From: Antedon mediterranea
Taxonomy: Eukaryota; Echinodermata; Crinoidea; Comatulida; Antedonidae
Assembly (NCBI RefSeq): GCF_964355755.1
Contig: NC_092676.1
Coordinates: 6,988,288 to 7,052,287, forward strand
Direction of reading: 5' to 3'
Length of the DNA: 64,000 bases
The notes beneath the pieces are model-generated. The model did no database searches. It was not told the DNA's origin and worked only from the letters and a program-made list of their open reading frames with translations. Shown piece by piece: positions 24,001 to 55,480 of this stretch; position 1 is the stretch's first letter; every line of letters begins with the position of its first letter. The position numbers and the translations under genes are program-made.

Positions 24001-27000
24001 AAGTTCAAGCAGATAGTGTAAACTATATGATCACAACTCCGCTCGAAGAGAAATACATGACAGAAAATTGTCAAAAGTATCCCAAACCAATAAACTGTCA
24101 GAATCTTCTTGTACCAAGGGTAAATCCATTGATATGGGAAAACTTGACACCAAATGTACAAAATCTGGATTTGAAGATCCAGAAATGCCAGAAACCCCTT
24201 GTCAAAGGACTTGTGGCCTTTTTGAGATCAGCTGATGAATTGCCAACTCTAACTAAGACACAGGAAGATAGCGTGGCTTTATTAGCGAGCGCACACTTTG
24301 AACTAAATCAGTTGCGAAAGGAGCTGATCAAACCTGATCTTAATGCTCGATACACTCATCTCTGTAAAACACGAGTAAAGACAACTGAATGGTTGTTTGG
24401 CAATAACCTTCACAAGGCAGTAAAAGAATTAGAGGAAGAACAGAAAACCGTAGGCGTTATGAAAAACCGGCAGGGGCAATATAGGTCACATCGGTTCACA
24501 CCATATCAAAATTCAGGCTCTATTGCTAATAGGAGGTCTTATCAAAACCGTTCGATAAACACAGCCTTTCAGCAAGCCGTAGTAGATCACACCTGTCTTT
24601 TTTAGGGCAAGGTTACAAAAATCAGTATCCCCAACACCAGAAACCTGCACTGTCGATGAGAAATCCCAGGTACAAACGGGGAAGATATGCTGCCTCCACT
24701 CAGCCGTTGGGAAAGCGGCAGTTCAATCAGAACTAAAACAATCTTCTCCAGTATCAAACCTAAACCAAGTAAGTAACGGTTCCTCCTCTCGATTAAATGT
24801 TACTGAAACTAAACATACAGGAGGTCAATTGGTACACAATAAAGCAGTTTGGCTCCATATTACCAGAGATATTAATATCCTGAGTATTGTAAATGGTTAT
24901 GAATTAGAATTTGAATCATCAGAACCACCAATCCAAGCCTATATACCAAGGCCTTACAAACTCATCATGAGGAAACAAAGGCAGTAACCAATGAAATCAA
25001 TCGCCTTTTGCAAATTGGTGTGATTGAACACTCAAATCCTGAGAATGGTGAATTTTTATCAAATATTTTTACCAGACGAAAGAAAGATGGCGGATATCGT
25101 ATGATCCTCGACCTATCTCAATTAAACAAATTCATAAAATATTACCATTTCAAGATGGACTGTTTTGATACAGCCATGAAATTCATAACAAAAGACTGCT
25201 TTATGGCATCAATTGATCTCCGAGATGCATATTATTCAATTTCTATTGCAAAACACCATAGAAGATATTTAAAATTTAGATGGAATGATGATCTATGGCA
25301 ATTCTGTTGTTTGCCCAATGGACTCTCTTCAGGTCCACGCATATTCACTAAACTCCTAAAACCACCATTAGCAACTATGAGAAGTTGTGGACATACTGTT
25401 ATTGCCTACATTGATGATACAATTATAATTGCTAAGAATAAAAAAGCTGCCCACGAAGCAGTTAAACAAACAGCAGAACTATTTTCTAACTTGAGGTTTG
25501 CCATACATCCATCTAAATCTGTAATTGAGTCAGTGAGGGAAATAAAATTTCTTGGATTTGTAATAAACTCTCGCACCATGAAAATAAGCCTCACAAAAGA
25601 AAAGGCCCAAGAAATATGTAATCAATGTATATCGCTAAATACAAAAATTAGGCCCACTATTCGTTTTGTCTCATCGGTTATAGGTAAGCTCGTTGCAGCT
25701 TTTCCGGGTGTTCAATATGGACCATTACATTACCGTGGGCTTGAAAAAGACAAAATCTATGCACTGAGACTAAACACGGGCCACTTTGATAGAAAAATGG
25801 CCATCACACAAACCGCTAAAAGGGAACTAAAATGGTGGATTGAAAATGCTAAATCAGCAACAAAGAAAATAGATCATGGGGTACCCTCTGTGAACCTAAC
25901 TAGTGATGCTTCGGGCCTCGGATGGGGTGCGTCAAACGGTTCTATTCACATAGGAGGGAGATGGAATTCCAAGGAAATAGAAAAAATCAAGTCAAATGAA
26001 ATAAACTATCTAGAAATGAAGGCTGCCTTGTTTGCACTAAAAGCCTTTTGTGTAAATAGTTCAAATAGCCATGTTTTGATAAAAATTGACAATACCACTG
26101 CAGTGGTGTATATAAATAACATGGGAGGAATAAAATCACAGGCTTGCAATGCTATGGCAAAAGAGATTTGGGAATGGTGCATACCCAGAGACATATTTGT
26201 CACTGCTCAATACATACCTGGAATTCTAAATGTTATTGCTGATACAAAATCTAGGAAGTTTAATGACCAAATAGAATGGGAACTTGATAGGGCAGTTTTC
26301 CAAAAACTGTGTATACAGTATGGAAAACCTGACATAGATTTGTTTGCATCGCGCCTCAATGCTCAAGTGAGAAAATTTGTATCATGAAAACCAGACCCAA
26401 ACGCAATTGCTATTGATGCGTTTACACTTCATTGGGGAAAAACGTTTTTCTATGCATTTCCTCCATTTTGCCTCATTGCAAGGTGCCTTCGAAAAATAGA
26501 GGTGGAAGAATCGGATGGGTTTATGATAGTCCCACGATGGCCTTCACAACCCTGGTTTGCTAAGCTACTCTCATTATTAATTGAAGAGCCAATAATACTT
26601 CCATCCGGGAAAAATATAATTACTCAACCGGTTTCCGGTCGAGAACACCCACTTTACAAACGATTATATCTTATGTGTTGCAGGTTGTCGGGAAACCTTC
26701 AAAGACAATGGCTTTTCAGCAGAGACTACCAACATCTTATTATCATCATGGCGAGAATCAACCAGAAAACAATACTCCATATATGTTAACAAATGGCTGG
26801 AATTTTCGCATCAACGACAGATTAATTCTATGCAGACCACTGTCGTAAACATTCTGGATTTTTTGACTGCACTATATCCTACGTTAGGATATAGTGCTCT
26901 CAACACCGCAAAAGCTGCGTTGTCATCGTTTGTGACCCTCAAAGATGGCACTCCGTTAGGCACGCATCCTTTAATTTGCAAATTTATGAAAGGCGTCTTT

Positions 27001-30000
27001 AACCTGAAACCGCCTGCACCTCGCTATAACACTACATGGGATGTAAAACCAGTACTTAACCTTATAAGGAAACAGTCTCCAGTTGAATCTCTCAACCTTC
27101 GAGATTTGACCCTAAAAACATGCATGCTGGTAGCTCTAGTCACTGCACAACGTCAACAAACACTACATTTGCTAAACATAGACACTATGCAAGTGACGAC
27201 GTCGTCGGTAAATTTCAAAATAAATGAATTATTGAAACAGAACAGACCAGGGAAGCCGACAGGTTGCTATCTCAATATCAAGAAATATCTACCAGACCCT
27301 AATATTTGTGTTTACACTGCATTGGTAGAATACATTGACCGCACGAAAGACCTGCGCAATGGTGAAGAGTATTTATTTATAAGCTATAAAAAACCTTATG
27401 AGAGTTTCAACGGACACTATAGCACGATGGATTAAATGCGAGATGCAAATTGCAGGAATTGATGTTACACAATTTAAACCTCACTCAACTAGGTCGGCAG
27501 CAGTTTCAAAAGTAAAACGATCTATGCTTCCGGTCTCTGATATTTTGAAACATGTGGGTTGGAACAGTGAAAAAACATTTCGATCATATTACGATAAACC
27601 CATTCGAGAAGATGGTTGTAACTTTGCTCTCGCACTAATGAAAGAATAAATGTTAATTACCATAACTAACAAGCGAGCACACTTTATTGAGTTAGTTTAT
27701 AAAATGTTATAACTGTAGTACAGTTACATGTTGTGTTGAGTTTAATATCCCATGATGGGAATGTTATACACAGAGAAATTGAAGTTGCTACAAAACGTTA
27801 TATTTAAAATGGCTAAAATGTTCCTCTAAATGCTAAGGTACTTCATAGCAAGTTGGAGTAGGCCTATAGGTTGTTAAAAGTGTTTATTGCAATATACAAG
27901 TTGTGTTTGGGATTAAGTTTGAAATCCCACGTTGGGAAGTTATACCCAGCAATCAAAATGTTCTTTAAATAATAAATACCAATGTTATTTAATTACATGC
28001 GTCGTTATTATTTACCCAAACAAACTGGTCGTTGAGGCCAGAGTTTCTTTAAACTCTCATGTGATCTCGAACAATCACCGTAGCAAAATAAAATAAGAAG
28101 ATTAAACGAGAACTTACCTGTTCGAAGTTTGATCTTTATTTTATGAGGTAGGTGTAAGTGAGAGATAACATGCCCTCCACTCCCTACCCTAAAATTAACT
28201 GAGCTTTAATAATGGAAGACAGCTCCAATATGTTATAAACTTGATTATTGAATTTCGCTCCACTTGGTCAGAAATTCCATACGGATGCAACTCTGGCCTC
28301 ATGTTGAAGACTGACGTGCGCGTGCGCAACGGGATCTCATGTTATCTCTCACTTACACCTACCTCATAAAATAAAGATCAAACTTCGAACAGGTAAGTTC
28401 TTGTTTAATCTTCTTATTATTAAACAAAAATGTTTTAAGAATTATTTTTTCAGGGGACAATACATCTTTAAGATTTTGCATAATTAATAACAATTTAAAA
28501 AAGACTTACCTTGGGTACAACAAACCACTTTCGACTCCACTTGCTACGTCTTTCACAGCATTTGTTATCTCATTTCTTGATGTATATGCTAAACAAACAT
28601 TCAATATTGCCCTAAAAAATAAACAATTTAAAGCTGTTAACAATTCTAATTTGTAGAATGAGTTTTCCCCAGACACCACACATGAATAAAATGATTGTGA
28701 GATCTTGGTTCAAACTCAACTCTAGCAGTATTTTAGACACTTTACTTACACTACCTCTCTCCACCTAGGTGTATAAAATGGATCAAGACACAACTTTGCG
28801 CTGCATTATTATTATGGGAGTATGTTTCCATGCATATTTGATACAAAAAAAATGACTGGGGTAATAATGTACAGTGCATTGAGGGCTTACTTATATGCGC
28901 TATATAAGAACGAAAATATAGAAACTATTATTATATTATCTATATAATGGGAATACCTTGTATTATTTCTTGAGAAGTATACTATATCGGCAGCTAGCTT
29001 TTGTAGGTCAGGCGGTAATAAGTTAATATCTCCTATTATTCTTATACATACACCATGCTTTCGAATCTGTTCCCTAAAAACCAAAAAAATAGTATATATA
29101 CACTGTATGTTGAATACTACTAAATAAATTAACTACCGTATATAAAAGGCACCAAAGCCGTATTTAGTTTTGCTTTCCATGAAAAAGAACCACCAACTGT
29201 GTCAAAACAAGGCAATGCTGAACTCCAGAGATCAAAGAGTTTATCTGTGGCTGCGACCAATTCCATGCCCCTTAACAGAAACTGCCACAGAGAATATATA
29301 CATAGTACAGTACTGTTGCTATTGGTCGCAGCCAAACATAAGATCAAAGGAATGTTACAAGTTCCTATCTTGGCAAGGCGAGCTCAGTGTCCTGTTGTTG
29401 GATTACCTTGGTGGAGGTGGGGAGTGAGGAAGCTTGTTTAAATTCCCTGCATCTGCAAAATGAATTAACATGACATTTTATAGAAATTTCTTTAGTATAA
29501 AGTTGCATACTTTTTGGCTTGAAGACGATGGAATTTTTCTCTAGCCAGATCCATTATGTTGTCCACTTCATCCTTTGACCTCTTAAAATTCTCGATACTA
29601 AATGCGTAAATTGTGACTTCATTGATTCCTAATTCTGAACACCATGATAAAGTCTGACAAGGGATAAATATTCATAAATCATTAATTACTAAGTAACTAT
29701 GACATATTTTAATACTTTCCAGTGAATTAGACTAGACTAAAGCTCTGTCTACACTATCAAACAGGTTTGACAAATAAAATATGTGATGGTAGTGCTATAC
29801 CCAAATATAGAAGTGATATGACATGTCCATATGGGCACATCACTTTTTTTTTTTGTCACAAACAAGTTTAATAACTGTGTAGACAGAGCTTTAGATTCTA
29901 AAATAGTATAAATGTGTCTTGCAAAAAAACAAATGTGAAAACCGACTTATTTCTACTTTCATATCATACTGTAAATTTAGTGTAATGTAATTGCGACAAA

Positions 30001-30300
30001 AATTGCAAAAAATTACTAATTATCCCAAAAAGGCTTTAGCTAGGGGCTACCTGTAATTGTATACAATAAAATACTGACAAAAACTAACCTCTGCTAATTT
30101 ATCAAATCCTTTCAAATGCCCGAGTCTATTGTCGTATTTATGCTTTCTAGCATAGCGTCTGTTACCATCCATAATAATCGCAATGTGTCGTGGTATCGCC
30201 CCCGCTTTCAAAATCCGACAACAAAACTTTTGAAGCCATGTCATGGCAGGGAGGTCCTTCTCATCTTTAAACAAAGACTCCATCCTGCTTAAACCAACTA
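21026..30300 (-). CDS. DHDDS: Dehydrodolichyl diphosphate synthase catalytic subunit
   Basis: Seven coding exons on the minus strand join in frame: 30089-30300 (ATG at 30281-30283), 29511-29653, 28957-29073, 28510-28611, 22738-22852, 22150-22257 and 21026-21277 (stop 21026-21028). They give 343 aa; human DHDDS is 333. The enzyme is a cis-prenyltransferase that adds isopentenyl units to farnesyl diphosphate in the ER membrane to make dolichol for N-glycosylation, together with NUS1/NgBR. The catalytic [10 protein letters not shown] motif has its Asp near residue 39. Other family blocks seen are [46 protein letters not shown] and [14 protein letters not shown] binds the diphosphate. The C-terminal exon is a charged helical tail, as in animal orthologues. 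The 5' UTR begins in an unplaced upstream exon. Confidence 0.93.
21360..21521. mobile_element. MITE-like element with GGCGTAACGC ends
   Basis: The ends TGTGGCGTAACGC and GCTGTTACGCCACTG are inverted repeats. The interior shares the CTGGGCACTGCTCAGGGACC block with diverged pieces at 19170-19320 and 36955-37105. Confidence 0.65.
21590..21914 (-). mobile_element. SINE family A, tRNA-Ser/Leu-like head
   Basis: On the minus strand the head reads TGGCCGAGCGGTTAAGACAG (A box) with GGGTTCGAGGC (B box, 21847-21857) and the tail is a (CAAA)n run at 21589-21620. Internal RNA polymerase III promoter elements are therefore well preserved. Confidence 0.82.
22411..22551 (+). mobile_element. MITE family 1 copy, full length
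   Basis: Both arms are nearly perfect. It lies in the DHDDS intron between coding exons 5 and 6. Confidence 0.9.
23170..23234 (+). repeat. Left terminus of DIRS element
   Basis: The segment starts with ATTTTATTTCGCTACGG. Its inner 29 bases (23206-23234, ending GCACGCGCACGTCAGT) are an exact inverted match to 28310-28338. Its outer 35 bases are not in the right terminus but are complementary to 28059-28098, with two or three mismatches. Confidence 0.85.
23343..24605 (+). CDS. DIRS element ORF1, putative Gag
   Basis: A 420-codon frame lies between the left terminus and the reverse transcriptase. It opens with a Gly/Pro/Ala and Lys-rich low-complexity stretch, then a likely coiled coil ([20 protein letters not shown]). 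The C-terminal half (from about residue 190) is better conserved in style, with [14 protein letters not shown] and a later basic tail. No zinc knuckle is present, which is usual for DIRS Gag. The position and composition support Gag; no direct family motif is recognised. Confidence 0.7.
   Translation: MDNLSLGKRDNEKSRKIVEVGRESSETSTGFADPAGPGVLINSGNNTAPAGPVTMKHSSGKRRKVAPSGPAAPADVSVASQQGKLIHDSKHKSTKSKQKPVSETPTVDNRLDKMEHFMRESRQENSELREMLETVLLERTRPTRPSDEYDDDQGQYIESEYKTHQQNDVESGYINNDISDSEVVDLESLGQCQEKDKQTKKLGFAKRFATLIEEGKPLQEVQADSVNYMITTPLEEKYMTENCQKYPKPINCQNLLVPRVNPLIWENLTPNVQNLDLKIQKCQKPLVKGLVAFLRSADELPTLTKTQEDSVALLASAHFELNQLRKELIKPDLNARYTHLCKTRVKTTEWLFGNNLHKAVKELEEEQKTVGVMKNRQGQYRSHRFTPYQNSGSIANRRSYQNRSINTAFQQAVVDHTCLF
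24780..26790 (+). pseudogene. DIRS reverse transcriptase / RNase H / methyltransferase-like region, interrupted
   Basis: The RT N-terminal stretch is read in one frame up to about 24950, then a shift moves to the frame of the 25008-26387 ORF. Hallmarks of RT are [16 protein letters not shown], the [13 protein letters not shown] block and the catalytic YIDD at 25407-25418. RNase H follows, with [10 protein letters not shown] as first acidic motif, [23 protein letters not shown] and ADTKSR. Next comes a region typical of the DIRS DAM-like methyltransferase ([12 protein letters not shown], then AFPPF). A TGA at 26385-26387 interrupts it where relatives usually have Trp; the same frame continues to about 26790. 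Confidence 0.88.
26680..27649 (+). pseudogene. DIRS tyrosine recombinase, frameshifted
   Basis: This reads in a different frame from the RT and overlaps its end. It starts near 26680 with an SAM-like N-terminal core ([18 protein letters not shown]) and continues to 27435. The frame then shifts near 27390-27405 to the one ending at 27649. Catalytic residues visible are the first Arg in [14 protein letters not shown], the H-x-x-R box as HSTRSA, and [17 protein letters not shown] carrying the Tyr nucleophile. In this family the recombinase inserts the circular cDNA, so no integrase is expected or seen. The break falls between the first Arg and the HxxR box. Confidence 0.88.
28059..28171 (+). repeat. 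Internal complementary region (ICR) of DIRS element
   Basis: The first part (28059-28098) is the reverse complement of the left outer end. The second part (28090-28171) is the reverse complement of the right outer end (28339-28418). They overlap at AATAAGAAG, so together they spell the junction of right end to left end as found in a circular cDNA. In DIRS-1 such a region is thought to template completion and circle closure. Confidence 0.85.
28310..28418 (-). repeat. Right terminus of DIRS element
   Basis: It runs from the 29-bp inverted core outward to CTTCTTATT. The outer 80 bases form a strong inverted pair with the ICR 140-250 bases upstream and could fold into a long hairpin. It ends in ATT, the same triplet that begins the left terminus. 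Confidence 0.82.
28700..28870 (-). mobile_element. SINE family B body fragment
   Basis: Shares the body (ACCTAGGTGTATAAAATGGA... CATACTCCCATAATAATAAT in reverse) with the 39559 copy; the tRNA-like head is missing. It lies in a DHDDS intron. Confidence 0.6.
29185..29440. repeat. Dispersed repeat with inverted GGCTGCGACC arms
   Basis: GTGGCTGCGACCAATTCC and CTATTGGTCGCAGCC form an inverted pair. The right part (ATAAGATCAAAGGAATGTTA) recurs at 62725-62885. It lies between DHDDS coding exons. Confidence 0.6.
29738..29893 (+). mobile_element. MITE family 1 copy, full length
   Basis: Both arms are clear. It lies in the first intron between coding exons of DHDDS (between the 30089 and 29653 exons). 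Confidence 0.9.
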
Positions 30301-32498
30301 CTGGAAAAAAAATATTAAAAATCATTAATAAAAAATATTGTTTTTTCTATTCAAGTGTAAATGTCACAGAGGTGTTAAACTATTCAGGGAGTTGTTATTT
30401 AGAATAAAATTAAAAATAAATTAAACAACAACTTTATGAACTATCATCAGTAAACTGTAAATTCAGCTTAAAATTGTAGATTTGTTTTGAAGAGTTAATA
30501 TCCATTAACCATTAGAGCAACACACAAAAAATCTCTTACTTAAAATTCAAGTAGGCACCTACTATAAATAAACCAATACACACCTCCTGTACAGTAAGCT
30601 TCAGGATAAAAAATGTCAACTTAATTAGAAAACCTAATCAAATAAGTTATACTCATTTTGTACTTGTTAGCCAATAACCTACAGCAGACTACATCACAAA
30701 TGCACAAGGCAGAATGAGTATTATTAGTGTTGCGCAATAACATTTCCTATTAATATTTTGTAATATTTGACTTTTAGAAATTAGACTCTTGACTTTTACA
30801 ATGTCACTTTCAAATCAGATCACACCATAAATGAACATTATAAACAATTATGATAGTCATTTAACATTGTAATACATATTTAAGTGAAGAATCATTTTTT
30901 CCTTCCATTCACCAACTTTTTCACAACCCAAATGCATTCATTTGCAATACATTATGTAAAATGTTTACATTGTTATTGTTTAGAGCATTTAGCAATCTTT
31001 TGGTCACCTCACACTTGATATGTTGCTATTAAAATGTTAACTACACGTAACCATGTAACCAGAAACACAAATAAACCAAACTTTTCGATAACAATTTATC
31101 AAATATTGTATGCATGACAGGTCTAAAGTTTAAAGTTCATGTTTCTCAACCATTGTTTTATACACTGATATCATGTTCAATATTTAAATACTCTGGGTTA
31201 CAGCAGTACAATACTACTCAACTCAAGCCATGTGGAAATCATTTATGATGACACGTTTGGAATTATTACATCAGTTGTCCAAGCAATTGAAAAATAAAAT
31301 CATTTAGCAAAAAATAAATTTAAAAAGTGTTAATTTGTTATGTTGCTTAACTACTTTAATTCCATAAAATTATTATTTAAACAACTTTATTTAACACTTT
31401 GTAATTTCCTATAATAAAATAATCGTATTCAAAACAAATTCAATAAACTACGGCCTACGGGTCTCATCTGAAGGATGTGTACTGCTGGTACTGCTGCTGG
31501 TAGGGCCCTACTAGGGGCCCACACACGAAGCCTGTGCTGTATATATTTGACATTTAATACTAGAATGGAACAGAAATTTAGCTTGTGAAGAATCCTGGCT
31601 GGGGTTAATATGCATACCCCCTGGCCTAGCCTAAGGGTGTATTGACATGCATGGCAACATCGACTGATATATCCTTCTCACATCCCATCCTCCTCGCCTA
31701 GACCCTTCTCTGCCTAGCTAGCCGGCCATTTATTTAGTTTTAGTAGAGGACTCTTAGTCTTACATCATATAAACATATTGTTTTGCAAAATGTTTTAGCT
31801 AACTAAACCCTATCTAGCCAAGTGCATTACGTTTCTGTTGACAAAATAACACATCATCAATTATCGTCATATATTGCAAGTTACCTTAAACACAAAAGTT
31901 GATTACACGTCTGTTTTCTGGCCTAGGCCCCAGTGTTTCAGGCGAATAAGGTGCCGGTAAAAAGTCGTAGCGGTGCCCAGAGCTTGTAGTCCGCGAAGAG
32001 TAGCGTGGTTCTGCTGCTACCCGTGGCTTAGCTGCACAACGGCGTTTGCCACATACTCAGCTCTCAGTTTTAGGGGATTCCCTTTTACTGGGCATGCTCA
32101 GACTGACGCAATAGCTGTAAACTATATTTTTAATGGTAGTTCCCCGCACAAAATATGGCTGTATATCACTCCGATAAAAAAAGTATAACCGATTTTGACT
32201 AAAGTCACATACATAAATAAAAAAATCAATGCACATGGATGTCTATTATATATATTTATGTGTTTAATTAGATATTTTAAACCGGGCAATAGCTAATTAT
32301 TTTTAACATAGAAGAACTAATTTCAATTGCGTGTATGAACAATTTCAGACGCCCCACTCGGCTTTGATGACCTCCACCGTACGGTTCTAGGCTTATTTTC
32401 GCCGCCAGTTTGTGACTTCTATGTAATACTAAATTCATTAATCAGAGCATTATTTTAAATAAAAACATCTATGTTGACAAACAGTGTGTTCTTAGACA
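30301..32498. promoter_or_regulatory. Head-to-head interval, probable bidirectional promoter of DHDDS and BRWD/PHIP
   Basis: The two start codons face away from each other, 30283 on minus and 32499 on plus. The DHDDS coding exon begins at an acceptor (30301-30302), so at least one non-coding 5' exon lies further right. A donor-like AAG|GTAACT on the minus strand near 31878-31886 is a candidate for its end. The more GC-rich stretch at about 31920-32110, with several CG dinucleotides, is the best core-promoter candidate. No TATA box was identified with confidence, and no other gene is seen. Confidence 0.5.
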
Positions 32499-52414
<19,916 letters not shown>

Positions 52415-52939
52415 CTCTAACTTACAAGGTTGAAAAGAAAACTATCTACCTCATCACTTTTCGCCAGTGTGAAAGTTGATGTTTATACTTTTTTTTTGGA
52501 AAACAATTTTTGGAAATATTTTGTAGTTTTGTATAAGATAGTATAATTTTTTTTATATACTTTTGTTTACTTACTTTAATTTTGTTTTCTACACTATACT
52601 GTATTCATATTTGTAAAATCAACCAATATGGTTTAAAATTAAAGAGAAACTTTCCTTTTTATAATCAAACAAGTTGATACTGGCTCTTAATGATTTACAG
52701 TTTTTGATTTGAACATTTGAATGATATTAATACTATTATTATGTCGTTTTTTTCGAGGTGGTTACTTCGTAATATTATCTGTATTTCTTTACTAAATTTT
52801 AGCATAAACACATTCAATTTTGTTTTTGTATGAGAATGCAATGTCTTTGCTTATGCAGGTGCCATATTCTGTGCAGTTATGCTGTGCTATGTTAGAGTTT
52901 ATATGTTCGAAATCAAATAATGTACACAAAAATACTTCA

Positions 52940-53060
52940 TTGGACAACATTGGGGTTGTAGTTGATGGTTGGATGGTTGGCTACCATTCCCAGTGCCATG
53001 GGTCCAAATCAAATGATTTTGATTATGTACTGTCCTTTTAACTGATAACCACCGTGATTT
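52940..53060 (+). mobile_element. SINE family C remnant
   Basis: GATGGTTGGCTACCATTCCC, GGGTCCAAATC and CTGATAACCACC resemble the head of the 50893 copy. Confidence 0.55.
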
Positions 53061-53456
53061 AATGTTGCTATACAATTCTCCTTTAAAGGTCTTGGTTAAT
53101 ATTTGCAATTTTGTATTATATTATATCCCATTATTTTGAATGTTCCTTCATAATTACGGTGTAGAATTCAATTTGTTGTTCATTACAAGCAGATGGCAGG
53201 TACGATTGTCATGTCATTCATCGCATTGTGCTTGTATTTACCTCTCATCTCCCTTCTCTCTACATGGCTTCAGTATCCAGGCTTTATTTATTGATTTTTA
53301 CATTTGCATAACGATATATTATTTTCTCATCTTCAGGAAAATGACTAAATAATCAGAAAACCAATATAAATGAACTTGAAACATGTAATGTGAACGCAAG
53401 CATGAATGAAAAATTTCATTATAATTACATTATAATCTAAAAATTGTATTGCCATG

Positions 53457-53631
53457 TAAAGCTCTGTCTACACTATCAAACTTTATATGGCAACAAAATG
53501 TGATGTGCCCAAATGTGGTAGTGGTATGCCCAAATATGGTAGTGCTATGACATCATCATGTCCATATATAGGCACATCCCATTGTTTTGTCACATAAAGT
53601 GATAGATAAAGATAGTGTATACAAAGGCTTC
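53457..53631 (+). mobile_element. MITE family 1 copy, first of a tandem pair
   Basis: Full left arm; the right arm carries a small duplication (GATAGATAAAGATAGTG). Confidence 0.85.
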
Positions 53632-53779
53632 AAGCTCTGTCTACACTATTAAACTTTATATGGCAAAAAATACGATGCCCATATATGAACATGATGATGT
53701 GATATGATATCACTACCATACTTGAGCATATTACTACCATAATTGGGCACATCGCACTTTTTTTGTCAAACTATTTTAG
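53632..53779 (+). mobile_element. MITE family 1 copy, second of a tandem pair
   Basis: It begins directly after the previous copy (CAAGCTCTGTCTACACTATT). The right tip is lost after TTTGTCAAACTATTTTAG. Confidence 0.85.
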
Positions 53780-54811
53780 GTTGAACGAGTTAAAAAAAAA
53801 CTCAAAAAAATAAATACCGAAAACCGCAATGACCTTTTGATTTGGTTTTTCATACTTTTTAGGGCCTCTGGTCAAATTTATTTCAAACTAAACGTTCCCT
53901 CCAATTAAACACCTAATTAAACAATCCTATTGCAGACTTCTCCGCCATTTTAAAGATTTTCTCCAATTAGAGACAACTGCAGACCTGATAAACATGATGT
54001 GGTCGTATTCGCCATTCACACAATGTTTTCCTGCTGTATGCCTATATTTGTATTTCACTTAAGTCGATACATAAGTTTATTCCTTTAAATTGTATTCGCT
54101 TAGTAGATAGCAGATATCTCCGTTTTGTCAAGGGTGTGTCCCAAGTACTAAGTGGTACTGGTGAATACGGCCACTAGTCCTTGATTAGGTGTCAGAGAGT
54201 CGTTACACTTTTATTGGAGACCCGACTTTATTCGATAACAGATTGTGTTTTTCTTTGGTTTAACTGTTTTAGAAATTTAAGTAGTGTATGTTTACATATC
54301 TTTACACAGCATTATGCCTATGCTATCATACGTTTTTTTTTTATTACGCATTCATTAAGTTATTTTGTTATTTAAAAATTAGTGTTTTCAGAAAGCACCG
54401 TTGTGTATTGTATAACATTTCGATTTGATCCTATTTTTTTTTCTCGCGTTGTAGAAAATAATGTGTCGTTTTGAAATTTCCAAACGGGTCTTATATAAAT
54501 GGTATTATGCACGTTGTATAAAGTATACACATTTAGTAAATTTCATACATTCCTTTGCGCGAAAAAAGTGCAAAATAAACAAGAAACAATTTGAAACAAG
54601 AATTTTGTAAACAAGTGTATCTTTTGTTTTACGTTTATTTTTAAGATCACCACAGAAAGAAAACAAAATTACTGTTCTGTTTTCAGACTCTTGTCTCGGT
54701 TCTAGGCGGCTATCGAATTAATATTGGTAAAAAGATAAACATTTTGGCACACATGGCGTTTCATACTGATTTACCAGTCTCATTGAATACTAAAACATAA
54801 AAAAAGACAAT

Positions 54812-54910
54812 ACAACTCTGTATACACTATCAAAATAGTGATATGACATCGTCATGTCCATAATTGGCACATTTTTGTCACATAAAGTTTGATAATGTCG
54901 ACAGAGCTTA
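54812..54910 (+). mobile_element. MITE family 1 copy, internally deleted
   Basis: Both tips are present but the left half of the interior is missing. Confidence 0.8.
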
Positions 54911-55319
54911 ACAGAGACTAGCGGCTAGTCTAGATTGAATCACCAGATAATTTCTTTCGAAAAGTGGTAACGTGCATTAATACGTCATCACAATCGTCTG
55001 CAAACCATCGGACATAAAGAAGATCAAGTAAAAACATCCTCCATGTACAAATAAAATCGATGTAGTTTAGGCCTACAATATCTTGCTTCATATGCGCACC
55101 TAATGTCTCTTTAAATTAATGATGCCTTATTCTGTGGTATGATTTATACAAATCGACAAATGCATTAGCCGTCTTATCTTTGTTCATGCATCGATGACGA
55201 TCTGGAACATTAACCAGATAATTAGTTGCGACGTTTAGTAAAAATAATTGTTTGTATCTGTCAAAGTGTTTACACTCGAAATCCCACTTGACTCATGTTT
55301 GGCATTAGTGCGGTAGCAC

Positions 55320-55480
55320 CTAAAGCTCTGTCTACACTATCGAACTAGTTCGACAACGAAAAAGTGTGATGTGCTGAAATATAGTAGTGATATTCCAAAA
55401 TATGGTAATGATATGACATCATCATGTCCATATATGGGCACTTTTTTGTCACATAAAGTTTGATAGTTTAAACAAAAATT
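55320..55480 (+). mobile_element. MITE family 1 copy, full length
   Basis: It starts CTAAAGCTCTGTCTACACTA; the right tip is decayed (TTTGATAGTTTAAACA). Confidence 0.85.

Larger units (their letters stand above)
23170..28418 (+). mobile_element. DIRS-type tyrosine-recombinase retrotransposon in a DHDDS intron
   Basis: A 5249-bp element sits antisense to DHDDS between its fourth and fifth coding exons. The order is left terminus, Gag-like ORF, RT, RNase H, methyltransferase-like region, tyrosine recombinase, internal complementary region, right terminus. The two ends share a perfect 29-bp inverted repeat (23206-23234 and 28310-28338). Region 28059-28171 is complementary to the two outer ends joined together. 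No long terminal repeats or target duplication are seen, as expected for DIRS elements, which integrate by recombinase. Coding damage is limited to a few frame shifts and one stop, so the copy is dead but fairly young. Confidence 0.9.

Noticed and set aside
31973-32188. 71-codon frame in the DHDDS/BRWD interval
   Set aside because: No domain, no homologue recognised, and the region looks like promoter/5' UTR.
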